Positions 17,455-27,765 of a stretch of DNA of 64,000 bases are shown here, in pieces. The notes under the pieces were generated by a model, which ran no database searches, was not told where the DNA came from, and saw only the letters and a list, made by a program, of their open reading frames with translations. How positions within the stretch are numbered: the first letter of the stretch is position 1; each line of letters begins with the position of its first letter. Position numbers and translations under genes: made by a program. Source of the stretch: Duganella sp. BJB476 (GTDB lineage Bacteria > Pseudomonadota > Gammaproteobacteria > Burkholderiales > Burkholderiaceae_D); assembly GCF_003416895.1 (NCBI RefSeq), contig NZ_QVIO01000001.1, positions 2,072,120 through 2,136,119 of the forward strand, given 5' to 3'.

Positions 17455-17490
17455 TGGAAGCGCTTCCACAATAGAATGGAAACGTTACCA
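17455..17490 (-). promoter_or_regulatory. tandem LacI-family operators upstream of the glucanase
   Basis: TGGAAGCGCTTCCA (17455-17468, perfect palindrome) and TGGAAACGTTACCA (17477-17490, one mismatch) both match the central-CG, TGGNAnCG-type consensus of LacI/GalR repressors. Their centres are 22 bp apart, two helical turns. Both lie between the glucanase and protease genes, immediately upstream of the glucanase. Confidence 0.75.
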
Positions 17491-17527
17491 AATTTGTACG
17501 AAAACTATACCACGATGGTTGTGAAGG

Positions 17528-18712
17528 TCAATCCCGATGTGCAGGCGTGCGCTGGATGCGGAAGGTGTCACCCTGCGCATCGCTGGCCAGCAAGGTGACC
17601 GACAGCTCGCCCGTCGTCACCGTCTGGCCGACCGCCAGCAACGTCTGGAAATGCTGCTCGTCGTTTTCGTCGGGCGGTTGCACGCGAACCGCGCCGTCGT
17701 GCGAAGTGAGCCGCGTATCGACGGTGTAGACCAGCAGGCCGGTGCGCGGCAGCTTGCTGTCGTAGCCCTCGGCACGCCGGCTTTCCATCGCCAGCGCAGT
17801 GTTCGGGCCGGTTGGCACCAGGGCCAGCTTGGCGCCGCCTGCGCGTTCGACCGGGGTCAGCGTGACGGTGCTGGCGGCGTCGGTGCAGATCACCTGTGCG
17901 TCGTCCAACCAGCCCAGTTGCCAGCGCTCCCAGCTCAGGTGTTCCGGCGCCCTGCCCGTCGGATTGCCCATTGCGCTGAACTCGCCGACGTAGGTATGCC
18001 ACAGCTGCTTGGGCGGACGCGGACCGGCCAGGTCGACCAGCGACATCGCGTGGCCGATTTCGTGCGCAAACCAAGTCCAGCCCAGGGTGGGCAAATCGCT
18101 GCCCGAGGTGGCGCCGTTGAGGAACTCCCTGCCCCCGGCCTGCACGCCTTGGCCGGGCGAGGCGGTGAAGGTCGGCCCCCAGTTGATCGCCTGGGTGGCG
18201 GGATTGGCGATCACCAGGATGGCGTCGCTGCCGGTGTAGTCGACCGAGGGACCGGCCAGGTCGATCGCTTCCTGCAAATAGGCGCGGTGGTATTCGAACG
18301 AGGCGTCGCGGCCGAAATGGTAGTCGGCCGAGGGTTTGCGCATGCGTATCCAGCGCTCGTCGGCGGCCAGCGTCACGTCCAGCTTGCCGTAGGAGACGGC
18401 CTTGAAGTACTGCTCCGCGCGCGGCGAGATGATGGACAGGACCTCGCGCGGCGCCACAGTCGCGGGGACGTCGCTGAAGTCGACAAACAGCACGCGGAAG
18501 CGCAACTGCCCGGTGGTCTTCAGGCGCAGCGGATTGCGCGGGAATCCGAGGCCGACGTCGCTGCGCAAATGCATTTCCGGCAGGCGGCACGAGGCCAGCG
18601 GATCGGCCGTCGCGGTTGCCGTGCTCGCATCGGCCGCGACGGCGGGCGGCGCCAGCGTCGCCAGCATGACCGACAGCGCGCAGGCCACATGATGCAAACG
18701 CCGCGCCCTCAT
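17528..18712 (-). CDS. secreted M6-like zinc metalloprotease
   Basis: A 394-aa protein with a signal peptide (to about residue 28, PPAVAAD). The zinc motif is H217-E-I-G-H221, followed by AMSLVDL. Upstream elements such as LRFRVLFVDFSD and YTGSDAILVIANP are typical of immune-inhibitor-A/M6-like peptidases. A beta-rich C-terminal domain follows. Its start overlaps the alpha/beta hydrolase stop by 4 bp, so the two are translationally coupled. The substrate is unknown; export is inferred from the leader. Confidence 0.82.
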   Translation of the reverse strand: MRARRLHHVACALSVMLATLAPPAVAADASTATATADPLASCRLPEMHLRSDVGLGFPRNPLRLKTTGQLRFRVLFVDFSDVPATVAPREVLSIISPRAEQYFKAVSYGKLDVTLAADERWIRMRKPSADYHFGRDASFEYHRAYLQEAIDLAGPSVDYTGSDAILVIANPATQAINWGPTFTASPGQGVQAGGREFLNGATSGSDLPTLGWTWFAHEIGHAMSLVDLAGPRPPKQLWHTYVGEFSAMGNPTGRAPEHLSWERWQLGWLDDAQVICTDAASTVTLTPVERAGGAKLALVPTGPNTALAMESRRAEGYDSKLPRTGLLVYTVDTRLTSHDGAVRVQPPDENDEQHFQTLLAVGQTVTTGELSVTLLASDAQGDTFRIQRTPAHRD

Positions 18713-19632
18713 GCGCCGCCGCCAGCAACCGCCGCGACGCTGCTGTCGTACGAAAAGCCATGCTGCTGAAGGATGTCCACCAATTCCGCCGGCGTGCTGC
18801 CCAGCTTGAGGTTCTCGGCCACCCAGGCGCGCCACGCGGGCGTGATGGCAAGCGGCTCCGGCGCCAGCTCGATGCCGGTGATAATCTGCGCCAACAGCGC
18901 GTTGATGCGCTTGGTGTCGATCAGGTGCTGCACCACCGCGTGGCCAGAATACGGAAACGGATACAGCGTGCAATTGCCCATCGCCGCCAGCCTGTGCGCA
19001 TGCATGGCGTCGAGGTTGACCGACTCGGTGGAATTGGGCTGGTCCGGCTTGGTGCCGAACGCGATATGCAAGCGGGTCTGTCCGCCTGCCCTGTCCCGCC
19101 CCAGCGCCGCCAGGTCGTAGTAGCCCGAGGTGGGCCGATTCTGTTCCAGCGCGCGCATCACGGCGATCCAGCGGCGGTCGTGATACAGCAGCGCCTGCCG
19201 CACATCGAGGAAGGACAGCGGCCCAAAGGCGATCACCTGCTGCACGTCGAGCAGCAGGCCGAACATGACGGCCGCATACGCGCCCATCGACTGGCCGATG
19301 GTGACCACCTTGCTCGGCTTGATCGCGGCGATCAGCGCGCGCAGCGTCTCTACCGTGTCGTCGGGATGTTCGCCCAGGCCGGCAATGGTGCGGTGATACC
19401 AGCTGTTGCCGGAATCGCGCACCAGGATCTTGTTGAGATGCCGCCCGCTGGCCTGCTCCAGCTTTTTCAGGCGGCCATAGAAATCGAATTCCGGCCGCGT
19501 CTCCCACGACACGAAGCCGAAGGCGATCACCAGGATCTCGCCGGGCACGACGCGGTCGATCAGCACGTCCTCGGTGCTGGTCTTGACGCGCCGGTTATCC
19601 AGCGCGGGCACATCAGTGACGCTCAACGACAT
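18709..19632 (-). CDS. alpha/beta hydrolase-fold protein with C-terminal helical module
   Basis: A 307-aa protein from ATG 19632 with GGGAG upstream. The nucleophile elbow is G-Q-S115-M-G-A-Y and a late His lies in YSGHAVV, giving a plausible hydrolase triad. No signal peptide is visible, so it is probably cytoplasmic. The last about 40 residues (AWVAENLKLGSTPAEL, then LQQHGFSYD) form a separate short helical module. It lies 23 bp downstream of tdk and overlaps the metalloprotease start. Substrate unknown. Confidence 0.72.
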   Translation of the reverse strand: MSLSVTDVPALDNRRVKTSTEDVLIDRVVPGEILVIAFGFVSWETRPEFDFYGRLKKLEQASGRHLNKILVRDSGNSWYHRTIAGLGEHPDDTVETLRALIAAIKPSKVVTIGQSMGAYAAVMFGLLLDVQQVIAFGPLSFLDVRQALLYHDRRWIAVMRALEQNRPTSGYYDLAALGRDRAGGQTRLHIAFGTKPDQPNSTESVNLDAMHAHRLAAMGNCTLYPFPYSGHAVVQHLIDTKRINALLAQIITGIELAPEPLAITPAWRAWVAENLKLGSTPAELVDILQQHGFSYDSSVAAVAGGGA

Positions 19633-19655
19633 CGTGATGCTCCCGGTTTTAACGT

Positions 19656-20216
19656 TTAGTGGCTGTCCGTATAGAAGCAACGTCCGCAAGCCTGGCGGTA
19701 GCTCTCGTTGCCGCCGATGCTGATCTGCTCGCCTTCCTTCATGCGCTTGCCGTTCTCGTCGACGCGGATATTCATCGTCGCTTTCTTGCCGCAAGTGCAG
19801 ATGTTCTTCAACTCTTCAATATCGTCGGCCAGCGCCAGCAGATAGGCCGAGCCGGGGAACGGCTCGCCACGGAAATCCGTGCGCAGGCCGTAGGTGATCA
19901 CGGGAATGCCGCGCACCTGCGCCAGTTGATGCAGCTGCTGCACCTGCACCGTGCTGAGGAACTGCGCCTCGTCGATCAGCAGGCAGGCGATTTTCTGGTC
20001 GATCAGCTCGAGGAAGTTGCTGCCGGCGTCGAACACTTCCGTCTGCCGCTGCGGGCCCAGCCGCGACGTCACCTGGCCCACGCCGTAGCGGTTGTCGATG
20101 GCGGCGGTGAACAGGCGCACCTGCTGGCCCTGCTCTTCATAATTGTGCGCCACTTGCAGCATCGCGGTGGACTTGCCTGCGTTCATCGCAGAATAACGGA
20201 AATAAAGTTTAGCCAC
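19656..20216 (-). CDS. tdk: thymidine kinase (type II, zinc-binding)
   Basis: A 186-aa enzyme that phosphorylates deoxythymidine for salvage. The P-loop M-N-A-G-K-S-T lies at residues 11-17, the Walker B-like LLIDEAQF near 81-88, and the lasso/thymidine-binding region contains YGLRTDFRG. The zinc ligands are two cysteine pairs, C-T-C and C-G-R-C. The family usually starts (M)AKLYFRYSAMNAGKST, which fixes the start at GTG 20216 with AAGGGG upstream. Confidence 0.95.
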   Translation of the reverse strand: MAKLYFRYSAMNAGKSTAMLQVAHNYEEQGQQVRLFTAAIDNRYGVGQVTSRLGPQRQTEVFDAGSNFLELIDQKIACLLIDEAQFLSTVQVQQLHQLAQVRGIPVITYGLRTDFRGEPFPGSAYLLALADDIEELKNICTCGKKATMNIRVDENGKRMKEGEQISIGGNESYRQACGRCFYTDSH

Positions 20217-20434
20217 TACTACCCCTTTTTGAAGTGCGGGATTATAAACCGCCGCCTCAGAAAAAGGAGCATACTTGCTTTTCAAGCAGCATAGTGAAAC
20301 CGGTACTTTTTTTGCATATGCAAACTCGGAAACATTCCTTTCCAGCGCCTACAGAGCGGCCTACCATCCGCCCTTTACAAAAAAGCACGAGCGGACACAA
20401 TTCGCCCGTGCCCACAGTTCGCAAGGAGAACCGC

Positions 20435-21798
<1,364 letters not shown>

Positions 21799-21802
<4 letters not shown>

Positions 21803-22989
21803 GCGACCAACATCTGAAGAACCACAAAAAAGCCACCCTGGCCACCCGCGTGATCCACGCTGGCCAATCGCCCGACCCGTCGACCGGCGCCATCATGCCG
21901 CCGATCTACGCCACCTCCACCTTCGTGCAGGACAGCCCGGGCGTGCACAAGGGCCTGGACTACGGCCGCTCGCACAACCCCACCCGCTGGGCGCTGGAGC
22001 GCTGCGTGGCCGACCTGGAAGGCGGCGCGCAGGGCTTCGCCTTCGCCTCCGGCCTGGCAGCGATATCGACGGTGCTGGAACTGGCCGACGCCGGCTCGCA
22101 CATCATCGCCGGCGACGACATGTACGGCGGCACCTACCGCCTGTTCGAGCGGGTGCGCCGGCGCAGCGCAGGCCATGATTTCACCTACGTCGACCTGACC
22201 AACCCGGAAAACCTGCTGGCCGCGATCCGGCCCGAAACCAAAATGGTGTGGGTCGAAACGCCGACCAACCCGATGCTCAAGCTGGCCGACTTGAAGGCGA
22301 TCGCCAAGATCTGCCGCGAGCGCGGCATCATCGCCGTGGCCGACAACACCTTCGCCAGCCCGCTGGTGCAGCGGCCGCTGGAACATGGCTTCGACATCGT
22401 CGTCCATTCGACCACCAAGTACCTGAACGGCCACTCCGACATCATCGGCGGCATCGCCGTGGTGGGCGGCGAGCCGCACCAGAAAGAATGGTGCGAGCAG
22501 GTCGGCTTCCTGCAAAACTCGGTGGGCGCGATCGCCGGCCCGTTCGACAGCTTCCTGGCGCTGCGCGGCGTGAAGACGCTGGCGATCCGCATGGAGCGCC
22601 ACTGCCGCAGCGCGCTGGAACTGGCGCGCTGGCTGGAGCAGCAGCCGGAAGTGCGCAAGGTCTACTACCCCGGCCTGGAATCGCACCCGCAGCACGAACT
22701 GGCCAAGCGCCAGATGGACGGCTTCGGCGGCATCATCTCGATCGACCTGAAGACCGACCTGCCGGGCGCGCGCCGCTTCCTGGAAAGCTGCTCGGTGTTC
22801 GCGCTGGCCGAAAGCCTGGGCGGTGTCGAAAGCCTGATCGAGCATCCAGCGCTGATGACGCACGCCACCATCCCGCCGGCGACCCGCGCAAAGCTGGGCA
22901 TCGGCGACGGCCTGATACGGCTGTCGGTGGGAATCGAGGATATAGAGGATTTAAGGGCCGATATTCGCCGTTCGCTCGATGCGATTTAG
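21799..22989 (+). CDS. cystathionine gamma-lyase (Cys/Met metabolism PLP enzyme)
   Basis: A 396-aa fold-type I PLP enzyme of the MetB/MetC/CGL family. PLP lysine K207 lies in STTKYLNGHSD, and YGRSHNPTR and SLGGVESLIEHP are family motifs. Sequence alone does not separate gamma-lyase from gamma-synthase. Coupling to a cystathionine beta-synthase argues for cystathionine to cysteine conversion. TTG is the start, overlapping the previous stop with AGAAGGA upstream. Confidence 0.88.
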
Positions 22990-23029
22990 GTGCTAGTATC
23001 CGGGAATTGCGTAATCAGCCCGAGACTTC

Positions 23030-23554
23030 ATGGAATTCCTCTTAATCATCATCGGTGTACTGGCCATCGGCGCCCTTTATTCGGTCGGCGTGGCCAGCGC
23101 CAAACCGGTGCCCGGCAGCGACTTTTACAAGGTGTCGAAGGATGGCCGCGTGCTGGCCTCCGGCGGCCCCAAAGTGACGGCGCTGCGGCCCAAGGTCACG
23201 CCGGAAGGCTTGATGGTCAAGCTGCGCAACGGCAATCGTACCGGAGAGTTCCTGGTGCACGACCTGGTGGCCGAAGCGCACCTGCCCAATCCATCGGGCT
23301 TGAAGTGGGTGCGCCACAAGGACGGCAACCCGCGCAACAACAAGGTTGAGAATCTGGCATGGAGCAAGGAGCCGGTCGTTGAGCCCGTCGCGGCGCCGAC
23401 GCCGCCTGCGGTTCCGGAGGCGCCGCAGACGCGCTACGCCTCACCTGCGGCGCGGGCCGCAGCGGCAGCCCTGGCCGCGGCCGCTGCAGATGCGGCGGCA
23501 AGCTCCGCGCCGGCGAAGACCATCGGCGATAGCCTGCCCGGCGGCGCGCCTTAA
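23030..23554 (+). CDS. membrane-tethered HNH-like protein with Ala-rich tail
   Basis: A 174-aa protein of three parts. Residues 4-22 are hydrophobic, giving an N-terminal anchor with a short or no periplasmic start. Residues about 30-112 resemble the NUMOD4/HNH homing-endonuclease core: VHDLVAEAHLPNP (H77, H84), then RHKDGNPRNNKVENLAW (H96, D98, N100). The last 60 residues are Pro/Ala-rich and low in complexity. A nuclease or DNA-binding function is inferred from the family; a membrane anchor on such a domain is unusual. The gene overlaps the convergent acylase gene by 4 bp. Confidence 0.7.
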   Translation: MEFLLIIIGVLAIGALYSVGVASAKPVPGSDFYKVSKDGRVLASGGPKVTALRPKVTPEGLMVKLRNGNRTGEFLVHDLVAEAHLPNPSGLKWVRHKDGNPRNNKVENLAWSKEPVVEPVAAPTPPAVPEAPQTRYASPAARAAAAALAAAAADAAASSAPAKTIGDSLPGGAP

Positions 23555-25758
23555 TTACCTGGGTGGTATTTGCGTTCCAGATGCTTTTCCACGTCCGCCT
23601 TGTAGAACAACACGTCCTTGAATTCCCCACGCGCGTACATCGCGGCCTGGTCGCTGAAATGCGGCGAGGCCGGATTGCCGCTCTCCCCGCCCGCCAGGAT
23701 GCTGCGCGCCTTGATGCGCGGCCCAAACTCCACCGCCGCCACGAAGCTGTTGCCACGCTCGCCGTAGATCTTTTTGGTCTTGGCCTTGGACGTCATGCCA
23801 TAGGCGGCCAGCGAACCCCAGTTGGCTGACGCGAACGCCACCGGCAAACTGGGCTTGCCGTCGTCGAAAGGCTGGACGATGTCGCCGGTCAGGCGCTGGA
23901 AGCGATTGATCTCGCCCCATGGCGTCTGCCACGTACCGAAGTCCGCCGCCAGCTTGGCCGACGCGCGCTCCAATGCCTGCAAGCGCTGCTGCGGCGTGAT
24001 CGCGGCCTGGATGTAGTCGAGCACCTGCACTTCGCGCACCTTGGCTGCCGGGCCATAGGTGGCCGACAGGTCCTGCGCCCAGAAGATCGCCAGCGACGTC
24101 GGCACCGACTCCAGCGAATACCGCATGTCCCAGCCGCGCAGCGCGGCGATCTGCGGCGCCAGGCCGGCCTTGAGTGTATCGCCCTCCGGCAGTTCGCCCC
24201 ATGCCGCGAACAGCTGCGGCAGCAGCGGCTCGAAGGCCGGCAGCTGCGTGTCGTAGGCGCTGGCGATCAGGCTGTCGAGCGTGAAGTTCTTCTTGTTCTC
24301 CAACACCCGCACTGCGTGGATGCCGCGCGGATTCTCCGGATTCATCGACATATAGGCGGGATAGTCGCGCGCCTTGGGGCTGTACGCGCCGGCCGCCGTG
24401 TAGGGCCAGTTGTTGGTGTTCTGTATCCAGCCGTTCTTGGGATTGAACAGCGTGATGGTGTCCTTCACCGCGTGCAGGCCTTGCCATTCGGTGGCCGGAT
24501 CGCTGCCGTCGACCGGATGCTTCCAGTCGAACTTCGGATCGCGCTTGGGGATGAAGTTCCCGTGGAAGTAAGCGATGTTGCCGTCGGCGTCCGCGTAGAC
24601 GGTGTTGTTGGACGAGTTGGTGCGCAGCTCCATCGCCTTGTAGAAGTCCTGGTAGCTGCGCGCCTTGGTGCGGATATACGATTGCGTCAGCGCCTTCAAT
24701 GGCTCGTTCATCAGCCGCACGGCGATCCACTTGCCATCCCGGGCGCGCACGATGGGGCCGTGGTGGCTGTAGTAGACCTTGACCACCTTGCTGGCCATGC
24801 CGGCCGCCGTCTTGTACGGCAGCGTGATGTCGATCGCCTTCAACGGCCGCTGCTCCTGGCCGTACTGGTAGTAGAACTGGCCGTCCTTCTCGCTGATGGT
24901 CTCCAGGTATTCGTCGATGACGTCGCCGCCGCCGGAAGTATGCATCCAGCCCAGGCGGTCGTTGAAGCCCTGGTAGACGAAGAACTGGCCCCAGGTCACG
25001 GCGCCGTAGGCGTTCAGCCCCTGCTCGCTGTGCACCTGCACTTCGGGACGGAAGTAGAACGAGGTATGCGGATTAATCAGCAGCAGCGCGTGGCCGTCCT
25101 TGCTCAGCGCCGGCGCGATGGCGAAGCCGTTGGAGCCGCCCGGCTCCTTGTCCAGGTCGAAGCCGTCGCCGCGCGCCGACAGCAGTACCGGCGGCGCCAG
25201 CGGCAGTTTGGCGCCGTTGGCGTACAGCTCCTGCAACTGTTTCAGGTCCACCGATTCGATGTCGCCGCCGATGCTGCCTTCGCTGAAGCTGAGCGCCATC
25301 CACGGCTCGAAGCGGGTGATCAGCGCCGGCTTCACCTCGGGGTGCGTGGCCAGGTAGTAGTTCAAGCCGTCGGCGTAGGCCACCATCAGCTGCTTCAGCC
25401 ATGCCGGGCTTTTGGCGTACTGCGCCTGCAAGTCCGCCGGATTGATGAACAGCTTCATGCGCAGGTCGCGATACAGCTCGGCCTCGCCCTCGATTTCGGC
25501 CAGCCGGCCCATGGCGTTGATGTAATTGAGCTCGACCCGCTTGAAGTCGTCCTCGGCCTGCGCATACATCAGGCCGAACACGGCGTCGGCGTCGGTCTTG
25601 CCGTAGACGTGGGGAATGCCCCACTTGTCGCGCAGGATGGTCACGCGCTGGGCCGCCGCCTTCAGGCGCGCGGCCTCCGCCACCGGCTTGGCCGCCGGGG
25701 GCGCCGCCACCGCCATATTCATCGCAACACAACACATCAGGGCTAAGCTTGAACGCAT
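23551..25758 (-). CDS. penicillin-acylase-family (S45) N-terminal nucleophile hydrolase
   Basis: A 735-aa exported precursor with a signal peptide to about residue 19. The autocatalytic cleavage site is Gly208-Ser209 in EPGGSNGFAIAP; the Ser becomes the N-terminal nucleophile of the beta chain. The alpha/spacer part shows DKWGIPHVYG and the beta chain GDVIDEYLET and HHGPI. Relatives hydrolyse N-acyl amides, including penicillins, acyl-homoserine lactones and lipopeptides. The real substrate is not readable here. It is the terminal gene on this strand after the ParB-like gene (33-bp gap). Confidence 0.92.
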   Translation of the reverse strand: MRSSLALMCCVAMNMAVAAPPAAKPVAEAARLKAAAQRVTILRDKWGIPHVYGKTDADAVFGLMYAQAEDDFKRVELNYINAMGRLAEIEGEAELYRDLRMKLFINPADLQAQYAKSPAWLKQLMVAYADGLNYYLATHPEVKPALITRFEPWMALSFSEGSIGGDIESVDLKQLQELYANGAKLPLAPPVLLSARGDGFDLDKEPGGSNGFAIAPALSKDGHALLLINPHTSFYFRPEVQVHSEQGLNAYGAVTWGQFFVYQGFNDRLGWMHTSGGGDVIDEYLETISEKDGQFYYQYGQEQRPLKAIDITLPYKTAAGMASKVVKVYYSHHGPIVRARDGKWIAVRLMNEPLKALTQSYIRTKARSYQDFYKAMELRTNSSNNTVYADADGNIAYFHGNFIPKRDPKFDWKHPVDGSDPATEWQGLHAVKDTITLFNPKNGWIQNTNNWPYTAAGAYSPKARDYPAYMSMNPENPRGIHAVRVLENKKNFTLDSLIASAYDTQLPAFEPLLPQLFAAWGELPEGDTLKAGLAPQIAALRGWDMRYSLESVPTSLAIFWAQDLSATYGPAAKVREVQVLDYIQAAITPQQRLQALERASAKLAADFGTWQTPWGEINRFQRLTGDIVQPFDDGKPSLPVAFASANWGSLAAYGMTSKAKTKKIYGERGNSFVAAVEFGPRIKARSILAGGESGNPASPHFSDQAAMYARGEFKDVLFYKADVEKHLERKYHPGN

Positions 25759-25791
25759 CGACAGACTCCGGGCGGTGGGGGGAAGTACAAC

Positions 25792-26622
25792 TTAGCTGGC
25801 GTCGACCAGCTCCGAGATGCGCAGTTGCAGCGCGGTGATTTCCGCCCGCAGCGCCGCGTTCTTTTCCTTCAGCGCGGCGTTTTCGGCGCGCAGCTCGTCA
25901 ACCTCGGTCAGCGGCCGGCCGTACTCGCCGCCGCCCTCCTTCGCTTCCTTGGCGGGACGCGAGGCGGCGCGCAGCTCGCGCACTTCCTTGGCGGCCTTCT
26001 GCAATTCCTTCTTGCCGCCGGCGACCGCGGCCACCTGGTCGGCTTCCGGCAGCGAGGCCACGGTGGCGGCGGCGTTGATCGAAATCGTGCCGGAACGGAC
26101 CGCCTCCACCAGCTCCGGCGTCGCCGTCTTCTGGATCTTTTCGATCTGGCTGATGGTGGCGCTGCTCAGGCGCGCGGCGCGGGCGATGTCCTCGCGCGAG
26201 GTCAGCGGCATGGCGGCCGGCTTGGCCTTGGGCGCCTCGCCCTCCGGCGGCGCGATGGCGGCGTCCTCGGCGGCGGCCTGCACGGCCAGCTCGGCCACGC
26301 GGGCGGCGACGATCTCCTTCTTGCGCAGCGCCAGCACGCCGCGCTGGTAGTCGGAAATGCTGCGGCGGCCCAGGTTGTTATCGATCATCCACAGCTTGAC
26401 GTCGTCCAGGTTGCGGAAACTGGTGTTTTCCGTGACCTTGAACGGAATGCCGTGCTGCTGGCAGATCTGGTAGCGGTTGTGGCCATCCACCAACACATCT
26501 TCCCACAGCACCAGCGCATCGCGGCAGCCTTCCACCAGGATGCTGCGCTCCAGCGCCGCGTACTCGGCCTCGGTCAGCGGCTCGATGTAGGCGCGCAACA
26601 CGTCGTTAATTTTGATTTGCAT
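25792..26622 (-). CDS. solo ParB/Srx-domain protein with coiled-coil tail
   Basis: A 276-aa protein. The N-terminal about 100 residues form a ParB/sulfiredoxin-like domain (LTEAEYAALERSI, VLVDGHNRYQIC). A HTH-like region with LTSREDIARAARLSSATIS lies near 140-175. The C-terminus is a heptad-rich coiled coil (ENAALKEKNAALRAEI). Canonical chromosomal ParB sits with ParA and uses a GERR-type CTP motif; neither is seen here, so this is a ParB-like DNA-binding or regulatory protein rather than the segregation factor. Similar solo proteins are often labelled plasmid replication/partition related. Confidence 0.78.
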   Translation of the reverse strand: MQIKINDVLRAYIEPLTEAEYAALERSILVEGCRDALVLWEDVLVDGHNRYQICQQHGIPFKVTENTSFRNLDDVKLWMIDNNLGRRSISDYQRGVLALRKKEIVAARVAELAVQAAAEDAAIAPPEGEAPKAKPAAMPLTSREDIARAARLSSATISQIEKIQKTATPELVEAVRSGTISINAAATVASLPEADQVAAVAGGKKELQKAAKEVRELRAASRPAKEAKEGGGEYGRPLTEVDELRAENAALKEKNAALRAEITALQLRISELVDAS

Positions 26623-26802
26623 AGTTATCCTCGAATTACCGGCGGGCCGGCGCCTGTGCGCCCGGCCAAATCGCCGTCCCGCATGCTACACCATAGTCGC
26701 ACGCCGCCAAAGTCCCACGGCAAGATGTCCACTAAGGCAATCTTAAGAAATCTTCACTATTATTCGCCCCAGTCAACCAGCTTTCTCCAGCCATTGACAC
26801 TA

Positions 26803-26838
26803 AGCCCCGACAGGTTTGCCGCCTGATCGGGGCTTTTC
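26803..26838 (+). terminator. orphan intrinsic terminator (possible sRNA 3' end)
   Basis: The arms AGCCCCGA (26803-26810) and TCGGGGCT (26827-26834), with an inner CAGG/CCTG extension, are followed by TTTTCTT. The only upstream gene on this side is on the opposite strand and starts at 26622. No plus-strand ORF feeds it, so it may end a short RNA. In the 340-bp gap 26623-26962 I see nothing else beyond AT-rich sequence upstream of the PEP-CTERM gene. Confidence 0.7.
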
Positions 26839-26962
26839 TTTGCCCTGAGGAAATGGTTTATTAATTAAATGCAATGAAAATTACAATCTGACAACGACAT
26901 ACGCAAAAAACCATGATATCTTTGATGCATCGTAGTAAATTAACATGCACAGGGGAAATATC

Positions 26963-27631
26963 ATGACCGTAAAAAGCACCTTCAAACTTGGCGCACTCGC
27001 ACTCGCGCTGGCCTTCTGCGGCGCCGCCAACGCGACCGTCGACCTGACCAACCAGTACGCGCTGAGCTCGACGGTGAGCGGTCAGGACGGCCAGTACACC
27101 TTCAACTATGCGATCACCAACCTGAACCAGGGTTCGGCCGGCGACCGCATCGGCCTGGACGGCTTCACCATCTACATCCCGACCGCCGCCACCGTCGTCG
27201 GTTCGAGCTCGCCAACGTCCTACCTGAACGGCGGCTTCTGGACCACCGGCACCTCGTCGCAGCTGGAACTGAGCCTGGGCGACAGCCCCAACACCAGCCA
27301 GAACCTGAGCGCGCCGGCCGGCTACAAGACCTTCACCTGGTGGGGCCAGTACACCGAGTCCGTGTACCAGGTCAACAGCACCGCCAACTTCAGCATCACG
27401 CTGAGCGGCGTGTCGGTCGGCCAGAACCAGGTCGGCGTAACCAGCTACTTCGGCGGCGCCACGCCACCGGGCGGCCAGGAATTCGTCGGCAACCGCTACG
27501 GCAACTACACCACCTTCACCACCAATATCGCGTCGGCCGTGACCGCCGTGCCGGAACCGGAAACCTATGCGATGCTGCTGGCCGGCCTGGGCATGGTCGG
27601 TTTCATGGCACGCCGTCGCCGCCAGGCCTGA
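26963..27631 (+). CDS. PEP-CTERM sorting-domain surface protein
   Basis: A 222-aa exported protein with a signal peptide (to about residue 26, GAANA) and a beta-rich, Thr/Ser/Asn-rich body. Its C-terminus has V-P-E-P-E, a hydrophobic helix MLLAGLGMVGF and an RRRRQ tail. This is the PEP-CTERM signal recognised by exosortase in biofilm-forming Gram-negative bacteria. ATG 26963 follows AGGGGA at ideal spacing; an upstream ATG at 26945 lies before that site. No exosortase gene is in the window. Function of the body is unknown. Confidence 0.9.
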   Translation: MTVKSTFKLGALALALAFCGAANATVDLTNQYALSSTVSGQDGQYTFNYAITNLNQGSAGDRIGLDGFTIYIPTAATVVGSSSPTSYLNGGFWTTGTSSQLELSLGDSPNTSQNLSAPAGYKTFTWWGQYTESVYQVNSTANFSITLSGVSVGQNQVGVTSYFGGATPPGGQEFVGNRYGNYTTFTTNIASAVTAVPEPETYAMLLAGLGMVGFMARRRRQA

Positions 27632-27645
27632 TCGCCGGCGCAGGC

Positions 27646-27702
27646 AAAAAAAACCGGCAGCCTGAACGCGCTCAAGATCGCGTTCAGGCTGCCGGTTTTT
27701 TT
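27646..27702. terminator. strong bidirectional intrinsic terminator
   Basis: A long perfect hairpin: ACCGGCAGCCTGAACGCG pairs with its exact complement across an 8-nt loop. An A-run flanks it on the left and a T-run on the right. It ends the PEP-CTERM transcript. Confidence 0.93.
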
Positions 27703-27765
27703 ATGCAGGATTGCTTTTGCCCGGGCCTTGTTGCATGATTCAGCTTCCTTAATCAAGGCCTCACT

